From assembly GCA_030037525.1 (NCBI GenBank), contig JASHRC010000184.1, positions 1 through 64,000 on the forward strand: a stretch of 64,000 bases of DNA, given 5' to 3'. Source of the DNA: Candidatus Acidiferrales bacterium. Its GTDB lineage: Bacteria > Acidobacteriota > Terriglobia > Acidiferrales > UBA7541. Below are positions 41,331 to 51,866 of the stretch, in pieces (position 1 is the first letter of the stretch; every line of letters begins with the position of its first letter). A program made the position numbers and the translations under genes. The notes beneath the pieces are model-generated. The model did no database searches and was not told the origin of the DNA. It worked only from the letters and a program-made list of their open reading frames with translations.

Positions 41331-41885
41331 ATGAAGGCGCGACCTCAAAGCCCGCTGACGATCTTTACCATCGGCCACTCCACACACCCCATCGATGCTT
41401 TCCTCGATCTTCTTCGCGCCCACGGCGTCAGGCAGCTCATCGACATCCGCACCGTCCCGAAATCTCGCCACAATCCGCAGTTCAACTCCGACGGGCTGGC
41501 CCGAGCCTGTCGCGCAGCTGGGATTCGTTACCTTCACTTAAAAGAGCTTGGCGGGCTGCGGCCGGCGCGCCGGGATTCGGTCAATCTCGGGTGGCGCAAT
41601 TTGAGTTTCCGCGGCTATGCGGATTATATGCAGACTCCGGAATTCGCGGCCGCGCTCGCTCGCGCCATTGAATTGGCCGAAGCTCGCCCGACGGCGCTGA
41701 TGTGCGCCGAAGCCGTGCCCTGGCGCTGTCATCGTTCGCTCGTGGCTGACGCCCTGAGTCTGCGCGGCGTTCGCGTCTTGGAAATCGTCAGCGCTCGAGC
41801 TCCCACCGAACACCGTCTTACGCCGTTTGCCCGTGTCCGGGGCACACACATCAGCTATCCTGCCGACCAAGAGTCGCTGCTATGA
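41331..41885 (+). CDS. DUF488 family protein
   Basis: IFTIGHSTHPIDAFLDLLRAHGVRQLIDIRTVPKSRHNPQF; LMCAEAVPWRCHRSLVADAL. Confidence 0.88.
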   Translation: MKARPQSPLTIFTIGHSTHPIDAFLDLLRAHGVRQLIDIRTVPKSRHNPQFNSDGLARACRAAGIRYLHLKELGGLRPARRDSVNLGWRNLSFRGYADYMQTPEFAAALARAIELAEARPTALMCAEAVPWRCHRSLVADALSLRGVRVLEIVSARAPTEHRLTPFARVRGTHISYPADQESLL

Positions 41886-41930
41886 AGCGCCGATAACGGA
41901 TCTGGGGAGCGAGAGCCTTTTCTTCCTGGC

Positions 41931-42869
41931 TCAAGACATTGTTCGTGACCGAGGGAGCCTATAAAGGCTCCGCTCGGAGTCAATGTCCCGGGCACAGGCC
42001 TGGCCGGTTTTCAGGTGAGTCACACTTGCCGGACTTTGGTAACCTGCGGAGGTGCCGCTGTCCTCGGAATCGCCTTTCCAATTGGCGATTCTTTCCAACC
42101 TGCTTCTATCCCGAACGGAAAGCGCCGAACGTTCGCAGTGCAAGATGCGCTCGCTTCGCAAACGCGACAAAATCCGGCTCACGGTTTCACGCGACACCCC
42201 AATCAGCTGAGCGAGGGATTCGTGGCTCAAATCCAGTTGAACGGGACCCTCTTCGCACCCCCGGTTGTGAGAGAGCAGGCCGAGAAGGCAGCGTGCCAGC
42301 TTCTGTTCAGCAGACTGAGAAAGCTCGACGGCTCTCATTTTGCTCAAAAGGAAATAGCACACCTCACTCACGATTTCCGCCGCGCGACACGCCGCGGTCG
42401 CATCCACACGCATTTCTCTGACGAGTTCTTTACGACTTACGAAAAGGATTTTCGTCGGTTTCAGCGTTTCCGCAGTCGTGGCGTGTGGGCGTCCCAGAAT
42501 CGCCGCCGCTAAACCGAGAATGGTGCCTGTTCCGAAGAAACCGAGAACGAGAGTCTTCCCCTGCGCCGAATTGACCGCCAGCCGCGCGCGCCCCTCCAGG
42601 ATCACGTAGACGCCGGTCGGCTCGTCGCCCTCTTCAAATAGAGCGGTACCTTCAGGAATAAGCGTGCCCAGCTTCGTCGCCTTGAGGCTCTCCACGTAGC
42701 TTTCACTCAGAGCCGCGGGAAACGGATGGTGTTCACTCAGGTGTCCGATCACAGCAAGTGGGCCTTCAAACAGAGTTTTGGCCTTTTGTTCGGGGAACCA
42801 CCGGTGGTTGAATCGTCGCTGCACGAACTTTTCCTTGTTCGATCTGAGACTCTCGCATGGCCCCTCCAA
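41931..42869 (-). CDS. Crp/Fnr-family transcriptional regulator
   Basis: cNMP-like fold (EGTALFEEGDEPTGVYVILEGRARL) and HTH (LDLSHESLAQLIGVSRETVSRILSRLRSERIL). Confidence 0.88.
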   Translation of the reverse strand: MEGPCESLRSNKEKFVQRRFNHRWFPEQKAKTLFEGPLAVIGHLSEHHPFPAALSESYVESLKATKLGTLIPEGTALFEEGDEPTGVYVILEGRARLAVNSAQGKTLVLGFFGTGTILGLAAAILGRPHATTAETLKPTKILFVSRKELVREMRVDATAACRAAEIVSEVCYFLLSKMRAVELSQSAEQKLARCLLGLLSHNRGCEEGPVQLDLSHESLAQLIGVSRETVSRILSRLRSERILHCERSALSVRDRSRLERIANWKGDSEDSGTSAGYQSPASVTHLKTGQACARDIDSERSLYRLPRSRTMS

Positions 42870-42895
42870 TATCCGTAATCTTCATCACCAGCGAA

Positions 42896-42911
42896 TGTGA
42901 CCTGGGTCACG
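42896..42911. promoter_or_regulatory. CRP/FNR-type palindromic operator TGTGA-N6-TCACG
   Basis: tgtgacctgggtcacg, about 27 nt upstream of the minus-strand Crp/Fnr gene. Confidence 0.55.
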
Positions 42912-43377
42912 ATTTTGGTCCTTCTACTGCGTTCGGTTTCACCTCGAAAGGAGGCACTCCTGTCCCCCACAGGTTTAGCATCCGATGTCGAGATCTCCTG
43001 CACTATCTACGTATATTACGAAAGTTGCGGAAGGACAGGCCGGCGAGTAAACGGTTCATGCTGGAGCGGCGAGTTTTAGAATCGCTCGAAAATCGTTCGG
43101 CCCAAAACCTATGTGTCCGGTACATTCTGTCACCCGGTATCGGCAGGCCGGACCCTGCCCTACTCTTCTGCGAGTTAGCGCTCCGACTTAGGCGCAAAAA
43201 TAGAGGCCGTTGCTCCCAAGTTGCTCTCAAATTTGGACGCCTACTGGAGCAACAGAGAAAAATGTGATTGTGGTCGTTGACGCCGCGTGGCTTCCGGGCG
43301 AGAATCCGCGTTCGTTTTGATCTGCAATGCTCAGAACGGCTCTCGCTCACAGAGCCTAAAATACGGACGCAATCATT

Positions 43378-44712
43378 TTGGTTGATAGAGAAATCTTCGT
43401 CATGGTCGGAAAATCTTTCTGCGGCTTGGATTCTGCTGATCCCCGGATCGGAGGCGGCTCTCAAAGTAACGTTAACGACGGCTCCCGCATCCAGTTGACC
43501 ACGGCCGAAGTCAAGCATCGCCAGCATCCCTGGTTGGCCCTTTTCTGCTGTGTGCTGTCACTCGCGTGCACCTGCCGACCTACATTCGGACGAGGCACCC
43601 TGAAAATATTCAAGGTCGGCGTAGCCAATCGTTCGTTTATTCCAAAGGGTTCTTACGATTGGCGTGCGGCCGAAACGCATGCGCTGCTGGTCACGATTTG
43701 GTATCCCGCCAGCGCGTCTGCGGTCGCGCGGCCGCAGACCCTCGGCCCTCCGGAGGCTCCGCTCTTTATCGCCGGCAACGCCGCGCCGGACGCCAAGTTT
43801 CCTGACCTGCCTCACCGATTTCCGTTGGTGCTGTTATCACACGGGACCGGCGGTTCGGCCATGCAGCTCGCTTGGCTCGGCACTTACCTCGCCGCTCACG
43901 GTTACGTCGCCGCCGCGGTGAATCATCCGGGCGACAACGCACTGGAACCTTATACGCTCCAGGGATTCATGCTCTGGTGGCTCCGTGCGCGCGACCTTAG
44001 CATCGTTCTTGATCACTTACTCGCCGATCCTATCTTTGGTGCGCGCATCGACAAAAGCCGTGTTGGTGCGGCCGGCTTTTCTCTTGGTGGCTATACGATG
44101 ATCGAGCTAGCCGGCGGTGTCACCAATCCACAAGCCGTGCTCGATTACTGCGACTCTCCTCGCAGCCACGGTACTTGCAACATCCATGAGTTTCCTGATC
44201 TTGCTGGAAAGGCGAGGCAACTGCTTAAGACAGATTCCGGCTTTGCCGCGGCCTTCACGCTCGGCAATGAATCTTACAGCGATTCCCGTATCAGGGCTGT
44301 TTTCTGCATCGCTCCGGCTTTGGGCGTCGCTTTTTCACCGGAAACCCTAGCGAATGTCTCCATTCCAGTCGAAATCGTCGCGGGCTCTGCCGATCCGATC
44401 GCGCCTCCGCCCGACAACGCTGAGTACCTAGCACACCATATCCGCCACGCAAGAATCACGATCCTGCCCGACGGCGTGGCGCATTACACATTTCTCGATA
44501 GCTGCGGTCCGGCAGGAAAGAAGAGCCTGCCCGTCTATTGCAGCGATGCTCCCGGAGTGGACCGGCAACGCGTTCACGAGGAAGTCGCTAGAATGGCTGC
44601 GCGATTCTTCGATCGAAACCTGCGCGAGCTCGGTTCCCGCCAGACCATTGCTGGTTTGCATGGCCATGCTCGCCTGTCTGCTCGCTACAATGTTGGGCTC
44701 CAAGGAGACGCA
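43378..44712 (+). CDS. Secreted alpha/beta-hydrolase, dienelactone hydrolase/PAF-acetylhydrolase-like
   Basis: LLSHGTGGSAMQLAWLGTYLAAHGYVAAAVNHPGDN; GAAGFSLGGYTMIELAGG nucleophile elbow; start and stop uncertain because the frame runs into the next gene. Confidence 0.72.
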
Positions 44713-45320
44713 ATGCCGACCCGCGACGAAGCCTGGCAACTGCTCTGCGAATACACGCAGTCGGAATCGCTGCGCAAACACATGCTGGCAGTGGAAACTT
44801 GTGTTCGCGCGTACGCCCGAAAATTCGGAGCGCACGAGAACACCTGGGGCCTGGCAGCCCTGCTGCACGATTTCGACTACGAGCGCTGGCCAAATCATGA
44901 GCACGCCCCAGATCGCGAGCACCCCGCCGAGGGCGCGAGGATTCTGCGGGAGCGCGGTTACTCAGAAGAGATCATCCGCGCGATCCTTTCCCATGCCGAT
45001 TACTGCGATGTGCCGCGACAATCGCAACTCGAGCACGTGCTTTTCGCTTGCGACGAACTCGCCGGCTTCCTGACCGCGTGCACCTACGTACGTCCGTCCA
45101 AGAGCATCCTCGATCTCGAAGTGGATTCGGTGAAGAAGCGGCTCAAGACAAAGCCTTCGCCAGAGGCGTTTCTCGCAAAGACGTCCGCAAAGGCGCCGAA
45201 GAGCTCGGCGTGCCGCTCGAGGAGCACATCGCCTTTTGCATCGAAGCGTTGCGGGAGAACGCGGACGCCGTCGGGCTGCGCGGCAATGCGCCTGCCGCCT
45301 CGCCGTCCCAGGGGGCGTAG
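44713..45320 (+). pseudogene. HD-domain phosphohydrolase gene with a single-base frameshift
   Basis: Own SD (aaggag-acgca-ATG); [34 protein letters not shown] motif; KKRLK then frame change to [38 protein letters not shown]. Confidence 0.72.
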
Positions 45321-45708
45321 CCGAAATCTTCCCGAATCCTACTGCCCCCTTCTATCGTTGACGGGGTCGCTTACAGAGCGGGGAAAACTGATACACCCTT
45401 GCGAAACTGTGTCGCGCAAAGGTCTAGGATTCTAAGATCAGCTTTTGTACGACGGGTCGTTCCATCGTGCCCGAATGGACGAATGTCAGACTCGTCCGCA
45501 TATGACAGGCGACGCCGGAAGAGTCTGGCTTTCGACTGCGGCGCGTGTGGGCGGCGTTATCGAGCGGCGGGAACGATACCGTAGTTTCCGCCCAGCGAGC
45601 TACCGTTACAATTACGTCCAACTCTGGCGGACTCGGCAACGGCACGTTGTTTTCAAGTTATTGCGCAAATTGGCGATGCGTGGGAAACTGTGCCGCAAGC
45701 AGGTCGCG

Positions 45709-46416
45709 ATGAGCATCGATCCAGATTCCGTCGAGGATGTTTGTCTAGGATCTCTGTTTTTCGACGGCCTCGCAACGCGCGACATTCGATCCATCGTGGC
45801 TGCTGCAACGCCACGACGAATCCTTGCGAACTCGATCCTATATCATCAAGGCGAGCCGGTACGTAGCGCTTACTTGTTAGTCCAAGGCCGCGCCAGGTAT
45901 TTCTACATTACCCCCGAAGGTCAGAAGATTGTTTTTTTCTCGGTTATGCCCGGCGAGCTCTTGGGAGCTGCCGCGCTGGTGCGCTCGATGAGCTCCCATT
46001 GTGTCAGCGCCGAAGCCTCGTGCCACAGCCGAATCTTGGCGTGGGACAAGAGCACCATTCGAAGCCTCGCTGCACGGTATCCCAGGTTGCTCGACAATGG
46101 ATTGTCAATCACGGCCGCTTACGTGACCTGGCTTACATCGGCGCATATAGGTTTGGCTTGCCATAGCGCCCAATTGAGACTCGCGCAGACGCTTACCAAT
46201 ATTGCCAATCGGGCCCGCGAAGCAGGCCGCAGCGCTCGAAACAGTATTGAACTTGCCGTCACCAACGAGGAGTTAGCGCATGCGGCAAGCGTAACGCCTT
46301 TCACCGTAAGCCGCCTCATGAGCAGATGGCAACGTTCCGGTCTGCTAACAAAGCGCCGCGGCAAAGTGCTGTTGCGCTCTCCCGAAGGACTCTTCCGGGC
46401 AAGCCCTGAGCACTAG
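45709..46416 (+). CDS. Crp/Fnr-family transcriptional regulator
   Basis: Sensor fold (ILYHQGEPVRSAYLLVQGRARYFYITPEGQKIVFF) and C-terminal HTH (LAVTNEELAHAASVTPFTVSRLMSRWQRSGLL); start trimmed to a plausible ATG. Confidence 0.82.
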   Translation: MSIDPDSVEDVCLGSLFFDGLATRDIRSIVAAATPRRILANSILYHQGEPVRSAYLLVQGRARYFYITPEGQKIVFFSVMPGELLGAAALVRSMSSHCVSAEASCHSRILAWDKSTIRSLAARYPRLLDNGLSITAAYVTWLTSAHIGLACHSAQLRLAQTLTNIANRAREAGRSARNSIELAVTNEELAHAASVTPFTVSRLMSRWQRSGLLTKRRGKVLLRSPEGLFRASPEH

Positions 46417-46499
46417 CTCACCTGCCTCCCCACGCGTGTTTCCCTAGTTGCTCCAGCGCAACCATATAGCTGCGGCCGATCAACGACTTCCTGCTCCTG

Positions 46500-46970
46500 A
46501 TGAGCGATTCTTTTTCGCTTGCTGTTTCATTCAACTTCAAGGAAGGGAGACCCGTGAACGCCGACGCTCGGAGGCCATCGGCACGCAAGCGAGGCTGCTC
46601 CCATTTTCGAGCGCGAGCGTTCACCCAAGAGCGCAAAATGGAATCTGGAGAGTTTGAACGGCGTCGTGCAACCCGATATGTCTTCGCAGGAGTGGCTGAG
46701 CTGACGAATCTACAATCTGGCGAGTACGTCATTTGCATGGCCACGCAACTTTCTCGATCTGGTTGCTTCCTAAGGACGGATTACTCGTTTGCTCCTCTGA
46801 CCACAGTCAATTTGAAAATCACGCACCACGGCGTTGTGTTGCAGGTACCGGGCAAAGTGGTTTACGTCCGCGCCCCCGAGGGCATGGCCATCGGGTTCGA
46901 GCTGCTCGCTCCTGAAAGCCGGGCTATTCTCGAAAGTTGGTTGAGCGAGGCTCGCGCAGCTACTGACTGA
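46500..46970 (+). CDS. PilZ domain protein
   Basis: ERRRATRYVFAGVAELTN...MATQLSRSGCFLRTDYSFAPLTTVNLKI. Confidence 0.78.
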   Translation: MSDSFSLAVSFNFKEGRPVNADARRPSARKRGCSHFRARAFTQERKMESGEFERRRATRYVFAGVAELTNLQSGEYVICMATQLSRSGCFLRTDYSFAPLTTVNLKITHHGVVLQVPGKVVYVRAPEGMAIGFELLAPESRAILESWLSEARAATD

Positions 46971-47101
46971 CGGTGCCGTGCGAGATCGACGGGAGACCCC
47001 ATCCCTTATCAGCATTGGAATTCAATCGCGATCGAAGGGTTGCAGTTGCAGACGTCCCTGGAACCCGCTTCTATCGTTGCCACATCCTACCCCTTCTATC
47101 G

Positions 47102-47130
47102 TTGACTTGGTTTTCGAGCGCTCCTAACAT
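47102..47130 (+). promoter_or_regulatory. Sigma70-type promoter for the Ser/Thr kinase gene
   Basis: TTGACT - 17 nt - TAACAT, about 20 nt upstream of the TTG start at 47152. Confidence 0.5.
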
Positions 47131-47151
47131 CCTTGGTGGATTCTCTTTCTC

Positions 47152-50004
47152 TTGATCGGCCAGACCATTTCGCACTACCGCATCGTCGAAATCCTCGGCG
47201 GTGGCGGCATGGGCGTCATCTACAAAGCGGAGGACATCGACCTTGGCCGCTTCGTTGCTCTCAAATTCCTTCCGCCCGACGTTGCCCACGATGCGCAAAC
47301 ACTCGAACGGTTTCGCCGCGAAGCGCGCGCCGCCTCCGCGCTCAACCACCCCAACATTTGCACGATTTACGAAATCTCCCACGTCGATGGCCGCCCGTTC
47401 CTGGTGATGGAATTTCTCGATGGAATGACTCTGCGCCATGCCATCGTTGGCCAGCCCATGGAACTGGACACGCTGCTCGGCCTGGCGATCGAGATCACCG
47501 ATGCCCTGGACGCTGCGCACTCCCAAGGCATTGTCCATCGCGATATCAAGCCCGCCAACATTTTCATCACGCGCCGAGGCCACGCGAAAATTCTCGATTT
47601 TGGCCTGGCCAAGCTCACCGGTCCCCATTCCAACTCTTCTCAGCTGACCACCGAGCAAGCCACCCTCGGCGTCAGTCCCCAGCATCTCACCAGCCCCGGC
47701 ACTGCGCTGGGAACGGTGGCCTACATGTCGCCCGAACAGGCCCTCGGCAAGGAACTCGACAATCGCACGGATCTGTTTTCCTTCGGCGCGGTGCTCTATG
47801 AAATGGCCACCGGCAGGATCGCCTTCCGCGGAGACACCTCGGCAGCAATTTTCGATTCCATCCTGCACAAAGCCCCCGTCGCTCCGATCCGGCTGAATCC
47901 GGAACTGCCGCCGCGCCTGGAAGACATCATCAATAAAGCGCTCGAAAAGGACAGAACCTTCCGCTACCAGCATGCCGCGGAGATGCGCGCCGACCTGCAA
48001 CGCGTGAAGCGCGATTCCGATTCCAGCCGCCACATTGTGCCGGCCGAAATCGAAGCGCTGTCTGCGTCCCCCGCATCCGCCGCTCGACCGACTGCTGCTT
48101 CGATTCCCAGCGCGCCGCTTCGAGCCTCCTCGCCGAGCGATAGCGGCCCGCTTTCGGTGTCCGGACCGAGCCCTGACACAGTCACCATGACCCGCCGCGC
48201 GCACCGAGCCGTGGTTGCGACCGTCGTGATTTCCGTCGCGCTGGTCGCCGCAGCCGGCTTCGCAATTTATTTGTACTCGAATCGTTCCGCGCCTCCGCCT
48301 TTCGCCACTTTTTCCGTCACCCGTGCTACGGAAACGGGCAGATCTGGCGAAACAGCCATTTCGCCCGACGGCAAATTCATCGCCAGCGTTGAAACCGATA
48401 ACGGCCAGGAGAGCCTCTGGCTCCGCAATCTGCCCACGGGCAGTAACACGCAGATCGTTCCGGCAACGGGACAACATCTCACGACTCCTGTCTTCTCACC
48501 CGACGGAAACTACATTTATTTTCGCCAGTCCGTGCTGGGCCCCACGCACGTATTCAATCTCTTCCGGGCACCCGTTTTGGGCGGGACGCCGACCCTGCTG
48601 GCCAAAGATGTGGATAGCAACGTCACGTTTTCTCCCGACGGCAGGATGATGGCCTACGTCCGCGCGAATGATCCGGAGGTGGGCAAGTGGCGAGTCCTCG
48701 AGGCGAATGCCGACGGAAGCGGCGAGAGGGTGCTGCGGATTGTCCCGGGGCACATCTCCTCCCAGTCGATTACGTGGTCACCCGACGGGCAGCGCATTGC
48801 TCTGGTGCACCTGGAGGAGCCTTCCACAGCGTTCGGGATCGAGATGCTGGACGTTCCTTCCGGCCAGGTCACCCCGTTCCTGGAATTGCGGGACAAGCTC
48901 GTCTCGGGCATCCTTTGGAGCAGCGACGGGCACTGGCTCTATGTGATCTATACCTCCCGGGGGCAGTACTTCTCCTATAACGGCCAGATCGGGGCCTTCT
49001 CCTACCCGGGCGGACGCTTCCGCGCGATCACTAACGACGCGGCTTCCTACAATGGCGCGTCCCTTTCCTCCGACGGGAGCACGCTCGCCACCGTGCAGAC
49101 CCAGGGGGAATACGAGATCGACCTGCTCCCGGCAAAGGGTCCTCCGGTGCCGTTGGTGCTTCCCGGACTACCGCGGCAACAGGTGATTTCCAGTTTTAGC
49201 TGGGCCCCGGACGGCGACTTGCTGGTTTCCGAGGGGCTTCGCGTCATGAAAATGCATCCCGACGGCACCGGCAGCGTCGTCGTCCTGAACGATCCGGCGG
49301 CCTGGATTCCTTCTGTTGGCACGTGCGGGACTGACTCGCTGGTTTGGACGTGGTTTTTCCACGAAGGCAGCAATGATATGGGCCTTTGGATCGCGAAGCT
49401 CGACGGTTCTCGGCCAAGCCCCTTCGGTCCGCGCTCGGCCGGGGTCGTATGGAACTGCACGCCGGATGGCCAATGGATCTATTACTGCGACCGGGCCAGC
49501 CAATCTGGCTTTTTGCGAGTCTCGCCCAAAGGCGGTCAGCCGGAAACGATTCCAGGATCCGTTTTTCCGAACTCCCTCGTGGTTGCCTCGGCTCTTTCGC
49601 CGAATGGCAAGGCCCTGGCCATCTTTCTCGAGCGGGAATCGCCCGAGTCTCAATCCTACGGAGACGTGATCGCCCTGCTCGATCTGGGAAAGAATCCTCC
49701 GCCCCCTGCTCATTACCTCGCCCCGGGGACGGACTTTCATCCTGCCTTTCGCACCGACGATCCGAATGACTCGTTTCATTTTTCACCCGACGGCAAGGCC
49801 TTGGCATTCGCCACCTCGCAAAAGGGCGTGGACAACGTCGGGATCGAGCGGCTCGATGGGTCCAAGAGCCGATTGCTCACGAATTTCAATTCACAGCAGA
49901 TTTTGGCTTTCGACTGGTCGCCGGAGGGCAAACGGCTCGCAGTCCTGCGCCGCGATTCCGAATCCGATGTGATCTTGCTGCGTGATGGTGGCTCACCTCA
50001 CTAG
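47152..50004 (+). CDS. Ser/Thr protein kinase with one TM segment and C-terminal TolB/WD40-like beta-propeller
   Basis: [74 protein letters not shown]; repeated SPDGK(F/A) blades. Confidence 0.94.
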   Translation: MIGQTISHYRIVEILGGGGMGVIYKAEDIDLGRFVALKFLPPDVAHDAQTLERFRREARAASALNHPNICTIYEISHVDGRPFLVMEFLDGMTLRHAIVGQPMELDTLLGLAIEITDALDAAHSQGIVHRDIKPANIFITRRGHAKILDFGLAKLTGPHSNSSQLTTEQATLGVSPQHLTSPGTALGTVAYMSPEQALGKELDNRTDLFSFGAVLYEMATGRIAFRGDTSAAIFDSILHKAPVAPIRLNPELPPRLEDIINKALEKDRTFRYQHAAEMRADLQRVKRDSDSSRHIVPAEIEALSASPASAARPTAASIPSAPLRASSPSDSGPLSVSGPSPDTVTMTRRAHRAVVATVVISVALVAAAGFAIYLYSNRSAPPPFATFSVTRATETGRSGETAISPDGKFIASVETDNGQESLWLRNLPTGSNTQIVPATGQHLTTPVFSPDGNYIYFRQSVLGPTHVFNLFRAPVLGGTPTLLAKDVDSNVTFSPDGRMMAYVRANDPEVGKWRVLEANADGSGERVLRIVPGHISSQSITWSPDGQRIALVHLEEPSTAFGIEMLDVPSGQVTPFLELRDKLVSGILWSSDGHWLYVIYTSRGQYFSYNGQIGAFSYPGGRFRAITNDAASYNGASLSSDGSTLATVQTQGEYEIDLLPAKGPPVPLVLPGLPRQQVISSFSWAPDGDLLVSEGLRVMKMHPDGTGSVVVLNDPAAWIPSVGTCGTDSLVWTWFFHEGSNDMGLWIAKLDGSRPSPFGPRSAGVVWNCTPDGQWIYYCDRASQSGFLRVSPKGGQPETIPGSVFPNSLVVASALSPNGKALAIFLERESPESQSYGDVIALLDLGKNPPPPAHYLAPGTDFHPAFRTDDPNDSFHFSPDGKALAFATSQKGVDNVGIERLDGSKSRLLTNFNSQQILAFDWSPEGKRLAVLRRDSESDVILLRDGGSPH

Positions 50005-50170
50005 CCGGTAGTCGCAAGCTTTTGCCTTGAACCATGGCTGGGCGGAATCGCTACAATCGCCTTTCTTTCGAACCATTTCTTCGATCGGCGCGCACCCATG
50101 CCCTGCGAAGCGCCCGAGGCTTTGGTGCTTCCCGGCACACGGGTCCGTCGCCAGGAGAAAAACTTCCTTC

Positions 50171-51775
50171 TCAGTGCGGCGGAGGCGCGTCGCCGGTGCT
50201 GTGGCGCGCCGGCTTTACCATGAGAAAGGCCGTGGGAACCAAGCACAGAACCACAATTGCGAGCAATGCAACGACGTCCTTGTAGGCGACGGCGGCGGCT
50301 TGCTGCTGGAGCATCAGATTCACCCGCTGGTAGGCCTGATGCGTGGCGTCGGCCAGACCGACTCCCTGCGTGTGCAGGGAAGCCGCCATGCCGCTGACCA
50401 TGTCGCGGAATTTCGGATTACCGTTATTCAGGTTGGCCGCGAGATAGCCTTGGCGTCGCTGGCTGGCGCGCGTCACCAGCGTGCTCACCACGGCGATGCC
50501 GATGCTCCCGCCGATGTTCCGCACGAAATTCATCATGCTGGCGACTTGATTGTTCATCTCCCGCGGCACGCCCGCATAGCAAAGCACATTCGAGGGAATG
50601 AAAATGAACGGCAATCCGGCCACCTGCAGCATCCGCAGATTCGACGCGGTCCAGAAGTCCATTCCCAGATTGATGTGCGCAGCCATGTTGTAAAGGCCGA
50701 GCGCTGTGGCGCCGTACCCGCACGCCAGCATGATGCGGGGATCCATCTTGCTGGTGAGCGCGCCCGAGCTCGGCATGGTCAGCATCATCAGGAATCCGCC
50801 TGCCGCCATCGCCTCGCCGGCCAGAGCGGCGGGATAGCCCATCAGGGTTTCCATGAATTCCGGCAGCAGCACCGTCGTGCCGTACAGCACGCTTCCCAAC
50901 AGCAGCATCGAAAACATCGCTGTCGCCAGGTTGCGCCGCTTCAAAAGCCTGAGCTCGACGATCGGATGCGGATGGTGCCACTCCCAGCCAACCCAAACCG
51001 CCAAAAGGACGGTCGAAACCACGCTGCCTGCGGCGATCCAGTGCGAACCGAACCAGTCGAGCTCCTGCCCCTTGTCCATGACCATCTGCAGCGCGCCTAC
51101 GCCCAGGGCCACCAGGCCCAGGCCCACGTAGTCGACTGTTTCGCTCTTACGTCGGGCCTGTTCGGCGCGCAAGTACGGCGGATCCTCGACGAAGTGGTGC
51201 GACATCAGCAGGGAGAGGATGCTGATCGGCACATTGATGTAGAAAATCCATCGCCAGCTGAAGTTGTCGGTGATCCAGCCTCCGATCGTCGGACCAATGG
51301 CAGGCGCGAGGACTACGGCCATCGCATAGATCGAGAAAGCCATGCCGCGCTGCTCGGGTCGAAACGTATCGGCCAGGATCGATTGCTCGCTCGGCTGCAA
51401 CCCGCCGCCACCGATTCCTTGCAGGACGCGGAAAAACACCAGCATCCCGAGCGTCGGCGCCAGCCCACAGAGAAAGCTGCTGGCTGCAAAAAGCGCCACG
51501 CAAGACATGTAATAACGCTTGCGGCCGACCCGTGTTGCCAGCCAAGCGCTGATTGGCAGCACGATTCCGTTCGACACCAGATAACTGGTCAGCACCCAGG
51601 TCGATTCGTTGGTGCTCGCTCCAAACGCGCCGGCGATGTGCGGCAGGGCGATGTTGGCGATGGAGGTGTCGAGCACTTCCATAAACGTCGCCAGCGTTAC
51701 GGTAAAAGCCACCAGATAAGGGTTGTGGCGCGGACGCCAGGCGGCGTGATCGATCGCGATGGAGGCGGCAGCCAT
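50171..51775 (-). CDS. DHA2-family MFS drug transporter (EmrB-like)
   Basis: TFMEVLDTSIANIALPHIAGAFGAS; GRKRYYMSCVALFAASSFLCGLAPTLGMLVFFRVLQGIGGGGL; about 14 TM. Confidence 0.93.
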   Translation of the reverse strand: MAAASIAIDHAAWRPRHNPYLVAFTVTLATFMEVLDTSIANIALPHIAGAFGASTNESTWVLTSYLVSNGIVLPISAWLATRVGRKRYYMSCVALFAASSFLCGLAPTLGMLVFFRVLQGIGGGGLQPSEQSILADTFRPEQRGMAFSIYAMAVVLAPAIGPTIGGWITDNFSWRWIFYINVPISILSLLMSHHFVEDPPYLRAEQARRKSETVDYVGLGLVALGVGALQMVMDKGQELDWFGSHWIAAGSVVSTVLLAVWVGWEWHHPHPIVELRLLKRRNLATAMFSMLLLGSVLYGTTVLLPEFMETLMGYPAALAGEAMAAGGFLMMLTMPSSGALTSKMDPRIMLACGYGATALGLYNMAAHINLGMDFWTASNLRMLQVAGLPFIFIPSNVLCYAGVPREMNNQVASMMNFVRNIGGSIGIAVVSTLVTRASQRRQGYLAANLNNGNPKFRDMVSGMAASLHTQGVGLADATHQAYQRVNLMLQQQAAAVAYKDVVALLAIVVLCLVPTAFLMVKPARHSTGDAPPPH

Positions 51776-51811
51776 GAAGAATGATTGTCAAAGCAGCTAA
51801 ATAAGAATAAG

Positions 51812-51825
51812 ATACATGCATGTAT
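51812..51825. promoter_or_regulatory. 14-bp perfect palindrome ATACATGCATGTAT, likely TetR operator
   Basis: Lies between the divergent EmrB-like and TetR genes. Confidence 0.6.
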
Positions 51826-51866
51826 GTATGCTGTAAAGGTGTGTTTCCGGGGAGGATAGGGACCCG

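Noticed and set aside
43003-43527. 174-aa minus-strand ORF in the gap before the esterase
   Set aside because: No motif and odd composition; it overlaps the likely esterase leader.
47071-48477. Long minus-strand ORF (468 aa)
   Set aside because: Antisense to the Ser/Thr kinase domain; composition is typical of a shadow ORF.
50027-51784. Long plus-strand ORF (585 aa)
   Set aside because: Antisense to the EmrB-like transporter; His/Gln/Arg-rich and featureless.
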